Source of the DNA: Syncephalis fuscata
Lineage: Eukaryota > Zoopagomycota > Zoopagomycetes > Zoopagales > Piptocephalidaceae
Length of the DNA stretch: 64,000 nucleotides
NCBI GenBank assembly: GCA_025786725.1
Contig: JAHLTZ010000008.1
Location: forward strand, 186,001 to 250,000
Reading direction: 5' to 3'
Below are positions 12,022 to 23,125 of the stretch, in pieces (position 1 is the first letter of the stretch; every line of letters starts with the position of its first letter). Below the pieces are notes generated by a model. The model saw only the letters and a list, made by a program, of their open reading frames with translations, did no database searches and was not told the DNA's origin. The position numbers and the translations under genes are program-made.

Positions 12022-13047
12022 ATGGAGTATGTATTGCATTATAGCGATGTACTATTCTTCGATCATGTCTATGGCGCGGCTGTCAATGCACTCCGATATG
12101 GCGCGGCTTTAGCTACTGGCCTAGAATTAAATTGTGCTTCAGCTACTGAAGGTGTCGTCAATACCACGGCCGGTACTATTGGCACACTATTTAACGGTGG
12201 CTGTCCCGCTAATTACATGCCCGAATCCACTCTACTGCTTACACAACTATTACCAACAAGTCTACACTCGACTATTCCGTATTTACCAGACTTTACATCT
12301 CGCGATAATACTTATCGTCAAATCATATCACTCTATTTAATTACAGTGACATTTGGCCATTTACTTTACTACTCGGTGGCCTCTTTGTCTTTTCGATTCA
12401 TTTACGACAAGAACCAATTGCACCATCCACGATTTCTTCAAAATCAAATAGAATTGGAGAAAGGTGTGGCCCATAAAGCAATGGGGCCTATGGCCTGGGT
12501 GACTGTGCCGTGGTTCTACTTTCAACTACATGGCCATAGTAAGTTATACGATCGTGTAGATGATTACGGCTGGACCTGGCTACTATTTAGCATGGCCTTC
12601 TTTATCTTTTTCACTGATATGATGATCTACTGGATTCATCGTGGACTACACCATCGATGGGCCTATACTCCTCTTCACAAACTACACCATAAATGGATTG
12701 TGCCAACACCATTTGCCTCGCATGCTTTTTATTTCATGGATGGCTATCTACAATCTATTCCTTATCATCTATTTGTCTATCTATTTCCACTGCAGAAACT
12801 CGTCTATCTTGGTCTATTTGGCTTTGTTAACGTTTGGACGATTCTTATTCATGACGGCGAATACTTTACCGATAACCCGGTCATTAATGGTGCGGCACAT
12901 CATACTGTGCACCATGAACAGTTTAACTATAACTATGGCCAATACTTCACACTATGGGACCGTATTGGTGGCACATACCGTGCTCCAGAAGAGTCAGTAT
13001 TTAATCGCAAGGAAATGCTTAAGAAAATGCTGGCAAAAAACACGTAA
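12022..13047 (+). CDS. ERG3: C-5 sterol desaturase
   Basis: Introduces the C5-C6 double bond into episterol in late ergosterol synthesis; an integral ER membrane di-iron enzyme using O2 and cytochrome b5. The frame is a single 341-residue exon. The three histidine clusters of the fatty-acid-hydroxylase superfamily are present: HRGLHH (206-211), HKLHH (219-223) and HHTVHH (293-298), the last followed by FNYNYGQYFTLWDR, characteristic of Erg3. Several hydrophobic segments flank them (about 100-122, 184-205, 248-275). The N-terminus (MEYVLHYSDVLFFD) resembles fungal Erg3 starts, which supports the chosen ATG. Length is slightly short of yeast Erg3 (about 365). It is tail to tail with the SNARE gene at 13170. 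The pathway partner CYP51 lies 24 kb downstream. Confidence 0.93.
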   Translation: MEYVLHYSDVLFFDHVYGAAVNALRYGAALATGLELNCASATEGVVNTTAGTIGTLFNGGCPANYMPESTLLLTQLLPTSLHSTIPYLPDFTSRDNTYRQIISLYLITVTFGHLLYYSVASLSFRFIYDKNQLHHPRFLQNQIELEKGVAHKAMGPMAWVTVPWFYFQLHGHSKLYDRVDDYGWTWLLFSMAFFIFFTDMMIYWIHRGLHHRWAYTPLHKLHHKWIVPTPFASHAFYFMDGYLQSIPYHLFVYLFPLQKLVYLGLFGFVNVWTILIHDGEYFTDNPVINGAAHHTVHHEQFNYNYGQYFTLWDRIGGTYRAPEESVFNRKEMLKKMLAKNT

Positions 13048-13169
13048 TAGATGTGAACAACAACAATAATATAAATATTGTATGAAGGAATAGTTTTAAC
13101 CATATTTTACTTAATCACAATCATAATAAAATCAGCTTATGCTTACAAATGTATTCTTTTTGTTCAACT

Positions 13170-13855
13170 CTAATTGACTATTTTTTCATCTATTGGTGGT
13201 GTCGATGGTGCAGATATCGGCGTTGATGATGCTGATGAAGACCATAAACGAATTATCCAATAGATTATAAAGAATGCCATTACGGCTATTAATGACAATT
13301 GGCATGTGCGTCGATGTCTACCAGATGCTGTTGTTATGAGTCGTCCTAAACGTCGTCGCGTACCGCCCAAAGCATTGCCAAAACGGCTAAATACTGAACT
13401 CTATAAATAATAACATTATTACTATGCCTCTATCCTTATACATTTACTTACACTGGTATCAAGTGCCCTATTCTGTTCATTGACCTCATCATGGATACCA
13501 ATGGTGATCTAATAGAGTTGATAGTTAATAGTTAGTAATTATATATATAATACATAGCAATAGTAATTATATCGTACACGATGAAGTGTAGATACACGAT
13601 TGGCCAATAGATCCAGTTGTGTATCATTCTGTCGTTCTAGCAGCGTATCCTGTTCATATTCTTCGTTGCCTAGTTCACTTTCAAACTTTGAACGCTGTCG
13701 TGATGACGGTAGACTGGTCTCCGGACGATCAGAATTACCACCAAACAGTAGATTGCGTGACGTAGTGTCATTCCTGCCGTTGAATACGAATAACAAACAA
13801 TTCCACTGGTTAAATAGATTAATATATGAATAATAAGCAGTTACCAGGTTGTCAT
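13170..13855 (-). CDS. Bet1/Sft1-type Golgi SNARE
   Basis: A tail-anchored Qc-SNARE for ER-Golgi or intra-Golgi membrane fusion. Four exons splice cleanly on the minus strand: 13855-13845 (ATG), 13773-13578, 13508-13452 and 13400-13170, giving 164 residues (yeast Bet1 is 142). The SNARE motif runs over two exons: LLERQNDTQLDLLANRVSTL, then ITIGIHDEVNEQNRALDTS. A basic linker follows (RFGNALGGTRRRLGRL), then one C-terminal membrane segment LSLIAVMAFFIIYWIIRLW and a short Ser/Pro tail. I cannot decide between Bet1 and Sft1 by eye, so no symbol is given. The short tail beyond the membrane helix is unusual for Bet1, which ends soon after it. The start is 129 bp from the divergent HAUS3-like gene. 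Confidence 0.85.
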
Positions 13856-13984
13856 TATCAATAATAATGAGTAGTTGGTAGAATACAGAAGAGAATCAAT
13901 ATAGAAAGAGGTTGTATTGTTTTGTAAACAATTTTAATGCACTGGCTTTCTTTTCTTTAAATCTGCCCTTAAACACTTGTTAAT
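13856..13984. promoter_or_regulatory. Putative bidirectional promoter (SNARE / HAUS3-like)
   Basis: Only 129 bp separate the divergent start codons at 13855 (minus) and 13985 (plus), so both promoters must overlap here or extend into introns. Pyrimidine-rich tracts (tttcttttc at 13950-13958) sit close to the plus-strand start. No specific factor site is claimed. Confidence 0.5.
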
Positions 13985-16597
13985 ATGGCCAATGTTACAA
14001 AAGCGGCTGAATCCCTTATTTATCTACTTAAAGAGACCAACTATGCAGGTGTTGATGAATTGAAGGCTAGCACGTTAGAGTGGGCATTTGTTGGAGCAGA
14101 GGAATCTGAATCTGCAGGAGCCATTCTTAATTGGCTGACCTATTCACTAGACGCAGAAGAGAATGCACTAACAGACGAGGAAATAGACTGGTAAGTTGAC
14201 AGTTGATTGTTAATAGGCTATATATATATATATTGATTATGCATAGTTATCGGCAACTGTTAGAGGATGGTCTAGTAGACGAAGTAGGTGTTTGATGATA
14301 AAATTAAAAACGCGTATTAACTATTAAATGTAGCGAGAATTAACGGCAGTAGAAGTGGCTGAAGTATTTGGTACATCATTAAATGAGAAAAAGTAAAATA
14401 GATTTTACGTAAATACAAATATAAATATAAATAATAATATTGCTTAGAAAACACATTAAACAAGTAGAGGAAACGATTAAACGCTATGAAAAACACGAGA
14501 ATCGACTTGGACGACAATATACAGCAATGACGTAAATATGATATGATGTTGCTAGATTGTTATTTGACCTTTGTACATAGAAAAACACTTGAAGACTTGA
14601 AATTACGCGAAGATGAGTTACAAAAGCAATTACACCAATTGGAGCAGGAATTAGAGCGTCAAGAGGATGTTGCAATAGACAGTGCATCACTTTGGGTAAT
14701 TTATTGCTGCTTATTTATATGCAATTATAATAACTTACTGTTAACAAATAGTTTGATACAACACTTGAAGAGTCGGTCAAAGTAACGCAAAATCGACTAA
14801 AGGATATGGCACCTAGTGGTAGGATAATTCTTTAGTTGGCTATTGATAACTTACTTTAAATAGATACCAATAAACAGTATTTGTTCCATTGCCGAGAGGA
14901 ACTTGGACGAGTAGCCAAGGTGAATGAAAGATTTACAGGTCGAATTGAACAACTATTACAGCGCCAATTTACAAAAGTAAACTTTTATAGATGGTTAGAT
15001 AATTAGCTAATTAAATGACATTAAAGGTTACAAAAGACAGTGAGGAAGCGATATGTCATATTGCAGCAACACCGGAAACGGAAGTACTTGGTAAGAATGA
15101 CTTAATAGTAGTCTAGCTTTGTTTAAGCTATTAATGTTGAGTAATAGGCCCTACTTTGGAACAGAGGGCTTTAATGGATAATATAGTTAATGAATTAATG
15201 GATGCGTAAGTTTAAATCTATTATTAATTGTATAGTTGACATAAAATCACCTGTTAGCTATCCAAAAACACTACGTGCTTTTATAATAGCAGAAATAGAA
15301 AAAGAACAGCTACAAGGTCGTTGGGATGCATTACAAGTGGAGCTAGGTCGATTGGATACTGCATGGTCTGAGAATAACACAAACCTACGGTAGATAAAAT
15401 GTATGACTAGTTTATGATTTGTAATTAACCATGATATAGACATGTACTTGAACAGAGTTGTGAACGGAAAGAGAAACTACAAACGAAGGTTGCTGGACAC
15501 ACCTCAGATACAAATTTAAAACTTGGTGATTATCTTGGGCAGATAACACAGCAACGTATATACCAACCAATAGTTGCTTGTGCAAATGCTTGGTCTCTGC
15601 GTCAAAAACAGCACCGAATTGAACGTCTTGATATTGTATGTAGTTTATTTTTTATAATCATTAGATAGTATACTAATGAAATTTATTAGATAATAGATTT
15701 ACTATTAGAACAACATATACTCCATCAATTGCTAACCACAACATTCGATCTGGAACAGAAATATTGTATGAAATGTCAGAAAACTATTTTGCATTTATGT
15801 ACACGATTAGAACAGTGGTCAACAGTACACCAACAGCGAATGGTAAGTAGAAAATATAAATAGTATTGGTAATAAATAAATAACTAATGACTTGTAGAAT
15901 AAAATGAAGCATCCATTCTACTCAACTGGCATATCTCTAGAGGATAAACATAATGAAAAGGATAATGAATCGATGTTATCGGTGGACCAGCTTTTAAACC
16001 AAATAATCAGTTCTATTGGTGTAGAAGGAAAGGAAGGCGAAACTTTGGACGAAGATATAATTACTAAATCAATCTACTCGCCTCGTAATACAACATGTTC
16101 TATGGCATTGTCTCTAATGCATGAATTAAAGGAAACAAATAGACAGTTATCACAAGTATCGACTGAACGAAATGGACAGCTACACGATTTGTAAGTTAAA
16201 ATATTTAAAGTATAAAATACTAATGGCATTATAGACGACAAGCAAAAAACACAATTCATGAAATATTACAGCGTTTTTCATCAACCCACGACACACTCAA
16301 TTATCCTAAAGTAAGTTTTAAAACATATTAACATTAATACCATTTATTTGTTTATTTACTATGTAACGTTTAGGATGAGCTGGACCAAGCAGTAATACTT
16401 CGACAAAAGATTAACAAGCTACGGCCTTGTTTGGCCGAGATTGCCAAGGTAATTTCGCTTTATAATATCATCCAATCTACTTACTTCATTAACTATTATA
16501 ACAGAATCAGCAAGCTTCTAGTCTATTAACAGCTAAACGTGATATGTTTTGTGAATTTCTATTAAATTCAGATCAATTTATCGGTAATCGGTCATAG
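13985..16597 (+). CDS. HAUS3: HAUS augmin-like complex subunit 3 homologue
   Basis: Augmin recruits gamma-tubulin to existing microtubules for branching nucleation in the spindle; HAUS3 is one of its long coiled-coil subunits. Exon 1 (13985-14190) encodes a HAUS3-like N-terminus: LIYLLKETNYAGVDELKAST, then LEWAFVGAEESESAGAILNW and LTDEEIDWY. The human pattern is similar: an N-terminal helix, a D-W-L-F-E-G-V-E-type motif and L-S-E-R-E-L-E-A. More than a dozen short exons follow, rich in heptad-like Leu/Glu/Lys/Gln sequence, for example KQVEETIKRYEKHENRLG and LQKQLHQLEQELERQED, ending DQFIGNRS at 16597. Introns are about 45-60 nt. The start is the first in-frame ATG and lies 129 bp from the divergent SNARE gene. 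Fungal augmin is described in Aspergillus and is absent from yeasts. Family call rests mainly on the N-terminus. Confidence 0.72.
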
Positions 16598-16745
16598 TAA
16601 TTATGTTAATAAAATAAATCAACTAGTAAAAACTTGATATTCACGACATTTAACACTTTTCGTTCTTTTCTATTGCTCCACCTTTTTGGTATAGTTATAT
16701 CACTACTGGCACTACTACCATTACCACGATAGTATTATTGTTGTC

Positions 16746-17104
16746 ATGTCATCAGAACCGGTAAATAGCGACACGAACTGCATAGTTTGGGATACACGTC
16801 ATCTAACTGATGGTTTATGCTGCAGATTCCTTTCCAGCCTCTATTTAAACCCGACTCGTTCGCGTTTTTGGCTATCATCACACTAATATTGGGTGCTCTA
16901 CTGTCATCGGCATTCAGCATGTATCCTTTTCAATAGATTAATAGCAATGCAGATAATATATTTTATACTTAACCATGTGTTCTACCTTCTAGTTCTTCGA
17001 AAACAAGCGGTGTAGCCAATCAAATGGCGTTGGCAGTTGGCGCTTCAACATTCCTAGGCGTTGGCGTGGTGTTTGCCTTTTCGGCGGTCGGCATTTACGT
17101 GTAG
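16746..17104 (+). CDS. OST5: Oligosaccharyltransferase subunit, OST5/TMEM258 family
   Basis: A small two-helix ER membrane subunit of the complex that transfers glycans to Asn during N-glycosylation. Three exons: 16746-16760 (MSSEP), 16826-16920 and 16993-17104, giving 73 residues (human TMEM258 has 79). The first membrane helix is in FAFLAIITLILGALLSSAF. The second is in ALAVGASTFLGVGVVFAFS, followed by the diagnostic C-terminus VGIYV, identical to the TMEM258 ending. Splice sites are canonical (gtaaat, gtatcc; ctgcag, ttctag). The first exon is only 15 nt, which is why the gene is easily missed. It ends about 180 bp before the convergent secreted-protein gene. Confidence 0.85.
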
Positions 17105-17286
17105 ACGTCAGTTCTGAAATGCCTGTTGCATTACTAACGCTTTGACCAGTGCTAGTTTTGCTAAAACTACTTTAAAATAACACTGTTGTTAAATATCACA
17201 TTAATGTCAATACTAGTATAATCATCGCAATAGTGTTTAAGTAGTCATAAATGAAGCGTGCAAATAGATATGTGCAATGCCAGTGT

Positions 17287-17828
17287 TTATTGTGGTTTTG
17301 AAAAACTAGCTGCAATACAAGTGTAGTCATTATAGTCAAAGTCTAATTTGACATCCAAAACGATCGCCCATTTCTTGCTATCGTTAGCCTGAAGCCAATT
17401 GGCTTTCTTGCTACGTTCGACAAACAATACACGACAACTGACTTGCCATAATACCATCCAAATAGCTTGGCTTGTCCTTTGTTGATTCGCCATATGCCTT
17501 CAACGCTCAGTCCACTTATGCCTAAATCACTTTTTTGTGTGGGAAGTTTAGTGAAGTCTTTAGTGGATTCAGCGATTGTAATTGCAGTGGGCGTTGCTGT
17601 TGCCAATGCTTTAAGTGGATCTGGTACTGTAGGAGATGGCTCTGACTTATCAAGCTTGTCAATCTTATTGAGTAAGAAAAATGGCATTGCATTGTCAGCT
17701 AAAATGCCTTGAATAGTATTGTCTGTAAAAGCGTTTTGGTCTGGAATAATTTGCTTTGCTAAAGCGCCAGCACTTAGAACTAGCAAGCAGACGCTCAAGG
17801 TAATACCAAAAATCGTTTTACGCATCAT
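17287..17828 (-). CDS. Small secreted protein of unknown function
   Basis: I do not recognise the family. The frame starts MMRKTIFG with a clear signal peptide (hydrophobic core LSVCLLVLSAGALA). A linker rich in Pro, Thr and Ala follows, then a C-terminal part rich in Trp and Lys. The frame breaks at about 17440-17465: the first frame ends at 17343 in a stretch that looks out of frame, while the neighbouring frame continues with VLFVERSKKANWLQANDSKK and DFDYNDYTCIAASFSKPQ to a stop at 17287. The residue composition strongly favours the second frame. One missing base explains it. The corrected protein is about 180 residues. Confidence 0.55.
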
Positions 17829-18128
17829 AAAATGTTTGTTAAAGGTTTCTATTGAAGGTTCGAGGTTAAATTGAAGCCAAAAGAAAGAAAGATACTAGAC
17901 GAACAGACACATTACAAAATAACTTGCTAAATAAGTGCAAGAACACGGAATGTAGCATCTAAATGCGGCAATATCCTATTGCGGACACGGAGTTCAAATA
18001 ATGTATTAACGTTTCAATTTTAACAGGGTATTTTACACAAGTAAATAATTTGTATATTTATAGCTGTAAGATATATAGTCTATGGTAAAGAAAAGTAATA
18101 AAGCTGTAGCGGTGTAAAAGTGCTGCGT

Positions 18129-18913
18129 TTAAGCAGTTCTTTTTTGCACAGTGACATTCATCATACTATCCTTAGGACGAATGATGAATCGATGCCAGGG
18201 AGACATGTTAGCTCCAGGCACAAAAGTGAGATTAAAACGGCGCACGATGACAGCCAGTGAAACACGCAGCTCCACCCAAGCCAGACTAAAATGGAATGTG
18301 TTAATAAGAAAAGCGATTTAGACAACAGTTCCAAGTACCTGCGACCGACACATGCACGAACACCAATCGAAAAAGGCATAAAGTTCTGCTTCATTGCTTG
18401 TACGTTCTCCGGAGTTGTTAGCCATCGTTCGGGGATAAATTCCTCCGCTTTATCCCAATACTTCTCCGAGCGATGAATAAAATACGTTTGCGGAACAATA
18501 GTAGTCTATAAATGGCGATTAGTCTTGCGACCAAATAATAGAATAATCCATACTCACTCCTCCTGGAATAAACTGTCCACAAATCTCGGCACCTTCAGGT
18601 GGCACTACGCGATACGCATCACCAGAGGCTATTGAATGTAAACGAAGACCCTCATCACAGACAGCGTTAAGATAAGGCAGCTCCTTTACCGCAGCATGAT
18701 TTATGTAAGCATTAATGTCAGGGAACACTTCATCCAGCTCTTGTTGCAGCTTCTTCATGCAGGCTGCATTTTGAACTAGACTATATAATATCCTGTAATA
18801 TAGTTTGATTAATAAATTGTAAAAATACATTTAAACTAAATTACCATGTGAGAGCGGCAGATGTGGTATCCGTGCCAGCAATACTATACAATCCATATAA
18901 TAGCATTAATGTT

Positions 18914-18953
<40 letters not shown>

Positions 18954-20189
18954 GCATTGAAATAATAAACGTACATTTGAAGTACAAGCTCGGTAGCAAT
19001 TTGTCTGTCCTCAAGTTTATGATTTGTTTCCTCATCATAGGCATCAAGTAGTCTTTGTAGCGAATCTGCACGAGACGATCCTTGTTGTCTGCGTTGAACT
19101 GATTCTAGAGCAAACTTTATACAAATATTAGAAATGATTTTTTAGCTGCAAGTAACTTACATCAATAAGCTTTTTTTCACTTTCTCGATTTTTGTTGAAT
19201 AAAGAGGTATTGCTTATTGATCCTAATGCAGTTTTCTGTACCAGTATTAGAACAAATCAATTAAGACTATCCATTTAGCTTACATAAATTCCAAGCATTA
19301 GTGTATCATGAATCCAATCAAGAATTGGATGGCTGTCATCTTGAAGTAGCCCAAATGCTTTGCCAAACATGATTTCTCCCATAACATCCTACTTGGAATT
19401 AAAATCGAGCAAGTTTTTTTTCAAAACATACTACTTACAAACGTCATGTACGAAAAAAGATTAAACATATTTAACACTTCTTTTTGCTCTACACCTTTCT
19501 CTAAACGCTCAGCAAGAGCATAGACACCAGCATCAAGTACAATGTTTTCCATTTCATTTACTGCGCTAATAGTAAAGGCAGGAGCCACTAAGCGACGCTG
19601 TATCGAACAATTTAGCTAATACTATGTAAACAATGTTTCCCACTTACTCTTGTCTTAAAAAATTCTGGTTTTCTATAATTTTAAATAATATTAATGTATT
19701 AGTACTGATAATTATGGTACAAAGTCATAACTACCTTGTGGAAAAAAGATTATCTTCATTACCGAATTTAAATCCGTCGTAAATGGCACCTTTTTTAAAC
19801 CGATGGGTGCTTAGAATAGCGCGTAAAGCATCCGGGTCGGCAACACTGACAATATTAGGCGCTATTTATGAATTAGAACACTATTAAGCGTAAGAGTCGC
19901 GTTAAACTTACTAAGACGCATCACCGGGCCGTATTCCTCATGCAAGTCTTTCGCAACAAAGAGCTGAACGCCCTTCGCCAAATTGAAATTATACCAAAAA
20001 CCATTTACTCCTGTATACCATGGACCGGGAATATTTTTTAGTGGCGCGGTAGTTTTGCTGACCACATACTATTTCAGCATAGATAAGTATCCACGCTGCA
20101 GCCAAGGCAAAAACACTTACAGAATATGCCACATATGCAGCCACCGTCACCAGCAGCGTCTCGGTAGAAAGCAGAGTATCAAATATCAT
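18129..20189 (-). CDS. Cytochrome P450 monooxygenase (microsomal type)
   Basis: A haem-thiolate monooxygenase anchored in the ER. Exon 1 (ATG at 20189) encodes a short membrane anchor ending YVAYS. A 50-nt intron follows, then YVVSKTTAPLKNIPGPWYTG with the Pro-rich hinge. Further exons encode RRLVAPAFTISAV (C-helix region), LAGTDTTSAALTW (I-helix, oxygen-activating Thr), the ExxR motif in DEGLRLHSIA, PERW, and the haem loop PFSIGVRACVGRN with the Cys ligand; it ends NVTVQKRTA at 18129. About ten introns. One intron holds an (AAT)n microsatellite. It is not CYP51, which lies at 36.5 kb. The I-helix, hinge and haem motifs are complete, so it is probably functional. I cannot name family or substrate. 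No biosynthetic cluster is visible around it. Confidence 0.85.
18918..18954. repeat. (AAT)n microsatellite in a P450 intron
   Basis: About 12-13 uninterrupted AAT units inside the intron after the I-helix exon. Likely length-polymorphic. Confidence 0.9.
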
Positions 20190-22401
20190 GACTATAATAA
20201 TAGAAATCAATGGCAGAAAATTGGCTTACTTGGTAAGGTTCTTAATGCTTGGACCATTTTATAAAAAGGCCCGCAACTACTTGTGGCACATGTTAGAACA
20301 CGGAAAAGGCGACTAAACATCAACATTTCCGCATATGGCAATCCACAGGTTAGGCCAGATGAAAGACCAGTACTATTGCAGATAGAAACTCGTAGACAAA
20401 GAACACATTTGAACGGCCACATGCATACGAAACCTCACAAGCCAACGTTGCTATAATACACGTTTTTCGGGAAAAGATTTTTGTAAATTACAGCAGGCTA
20501 AGGAGTTTACAAGTTGCAGACTTGAGGCAGATACGTTTGTGCATCACCCAGTAAAGAACAAGTCATCAGCTTAACTAATTTGGAAGTGTTGCAAGTTTAG
20601 CGGTATAGGCCCCATGCAAGTACTGGGCCCATGATACTATATTGGCCGCATAGCAAATACTAAATAGTAGTTATAGTATACAAATTGTTTCAGTACTTTT
20701 TTAGCCTCCATGTGGCTCGAACGTCCTACGCCGAGTATAAGCTTGGACATATATATAAAGACGTTCAAGTTATTGGTCCAAAATTGGGAACTGTGACGTT
20801 GCACTGGCGCCGATCATAAAAGTTATAGCAACATCCCATTCTAATTAGGAAAGCGTTACAAAAGCAATAACTATTATTGTGGCCGAGCAATCGACAAACG
20901 ATAACGTGCACGGATTTATGTATTTGTATGCGTACGTATATTTTTGTGTGTACATGTGTGTATATTTATTATTACGCTACTGTACATCGATTTAGCCATA
21001 AGTATAATATTTACTGCTAATTGGCACGAGTGCTAATAATGTTTATATATTTTTATATATTGTAGATACAAGGAAATATCTTTGATTTCAACGTAAATAA
21101 AACAAAGCTAGTTGATTCACTGTAATAAATGTGTGCTATATTATTCTTTCATTAATAATACTCTAGTCGATTGTTTATAAGTGCCATTGAATACGGTATA
21201 AATACGCTGTAGCAGAGGCTGGCGGCACTTATACAGTGAAACATCAGGGCATCAGTATGTTGCAGATATTGACATTCTATGTGGAGAATGCCAATAACCG
21301 GTTCAAACGGATAAAGCATGTGGGCTGCATTGCATGATTGATTTTTAACGCCATAAAAATATATGAAGTAAACAGCCCTTAACCACGCAGTTTGATTTTA
21401 TATGTAATACAAAAACATTGTTTTTATTGTAATGTCATAATATAGCAATATGCAGAATATTGTCCAAAGGCCTTCTATTAGGTAATACTAATTTGATTAA
21501 GCAAAGTAATACATAACGCTGTGTTTACAAACTATTCTATATTTTAACCATATAGCATTATTTTATGTTTATTATTCTGCTTAATAATAGCACACTAGTA
21601 GATAGATGCGCGTATAAAGCATGACCTTTATATGTGTTCCAAAAACACAAGCCAGTACCTGCTTCAATAGTATGCGCGAATAAATCTGCCATTGATGCGA
21701 CGGTCACACGCCACTCGGCTGCATAAAAATTATTGCAAACTTTGCGATAAGTAGCCTGCTATTGTAAGGATACGCCATAGTTTGGCGCAGACATTTGGTA
21801 GTAAAAACAAAGTCCGCTGCAGCTATTCCGCTACAAATCGATGGAGATAATTGCAGTATTAGTGCTACAGCCTGACTAGACAAAGAAGGGACTCAAGCAT
21901 GATGCTATTTTTAGCACATAATAATGGCTATTCAAGCAGGTACTTCTATGCCTGTTGCATTTTGATACAGGACTGCTTCTGATTTCACCGAACGAATATA
22001 CATTGGTTTGTTATTAACGTGCAATTTGATTGGGGAAAACAACAGTGTGATGCTGTCGTGTGGTATGGCCGTAAATGTGGTCAAAAACTATTTGGTGTAA
22101 CCGTTATGTTTTCATCAATGGAAAGGGCAACAACATGTTTGTTGATTGGTTAATTATATTGCCATTGAGCATCGTAAGATGCATAACTATTGTTGCATGA
22201 CATTTCACGCAATGACTATTATAGCATGCTATTCAAACACTATTGCAGTCGTGGGTTTAAATAGAGACCAGTTTAGGCTGAACTGACATTTTTACAGCAT
22301 ATTTCTTTTAACATCTTTACATCATACCACTTCTAACACTTGTCTGCTACTTTTACTAGCTACACAGCTTCTATCGTTTGCTTACTCATTTCGTTATCAA
22401 A
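20190..22401. other. Intergenic region between P450 and microexon peptide gene
   Basis: No gene recognised. The open frame at 20207-20422 (minus) lies in the probable P450 5' leader and has no recognisable motif. The last 150 bp carry the likely promoter of the peptide gene: a tttaaatag TATA-like element at about 22257-22264, followed by pyrimidine-rich sequence up to the ATG at 22402. Confidence 0.45.
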
Positions 22402-23125
22402 ATGAAGGCATTCTCTGCTACTATCTGCATGTTATCATGGCCCTCGTAATGAGCATCGCCACAGTAGATGCTAAGCCAGCATTACAACCCGCAGGTAAGG
22501 TTCAGTTTATAAGTGCTGCTTTTGGCTAACAGCTTCGATATCTTTTGTTACATTACATTAATAGGCAGTAAGTAGGCATTAGTACCTAATATATAATGCT
22601 AACTACATCTTGTACAATAACCAACGTTACAGTCGGTAAGACAAAGTTTTAATGCAAATCCAAGACTTGAATGTATTTTATTTACTCATATCATTATGGC
22701 CAATCAAAATTAATAGGGCGTAAGTTAAAGTTTTGTTTAATCAGCATATAAATAACTAATGCTATTTTTTGCAATTTAACATCCATAGAATGTAAGTTGA
22801 AGTCTTAAATATCCAATTGGAACATCTACTTACTTTTACTTTTATTAAATTCGAACTACATATAAATAGCCTGTAGGTTTAATACTGAATAATGTCTAGT
22901 ATTAAAACACTAACTAATTATACCAATATTACTTTTATTTAATGTTGCTAGTTGGTAGGTCTAGTTTTAATTATCTTATGCAAAGCACTAATGTTTATCT
23001 TCTATTCATTGAATGGACCATCATTGATAGCTGGTAAGTTTTAATGAATTGTTATTTTACTATTTAATAGCGCTTATTTCTTTTTCTTAAATCCACTGTT
23101 AATAGCCAAAAAAGCGCCTAAATAA
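22402..23125 (+). CDS. Secreted peptide precursor built from seven 3-nt microexons
   Basis: Exon 1 (22402-22494) encodes a signal peptide starting MKAFSATIC and ending ...TVDAKPALQPA plus one base. It needs one extra base near 22430 to stay open, restoring the ICT motif of the 10.3-kb paralogue. Seven consecutive 3-nt exons follow, each flanked by ...ag and gtaag/gtagg: 22565-22567 GCA, 22633-22635 TCG, 22717-22719 GGC, 22789-22791 AAT, 22870-22872 CCT, 22952-22954 TTG and 23031-23033 CTG. The last exon, 23106-23125, ends in TAA. All junctions are phase 1 and introns are 65-81 nt. Spliced, the tail reads GIGQSFAAKKAPK and the precursor has 44 residues, against 45 for the intronless paralogue. 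The mature part is short and cationic. The function is unknown; a secreted signal or antimicrobial-type peptide is only a guess. Splicing itself is predicted, not shown. Confidence 0.6.

Noticed and set aside
20085-20140. Apparent frame shift between the P450 membrane anchor and the IPGPW hinge
   Set aside because: A normal 50-nt intron (gtaagtg...aaatag) joins the two parts in phase, so this is not one of the frame breaks.
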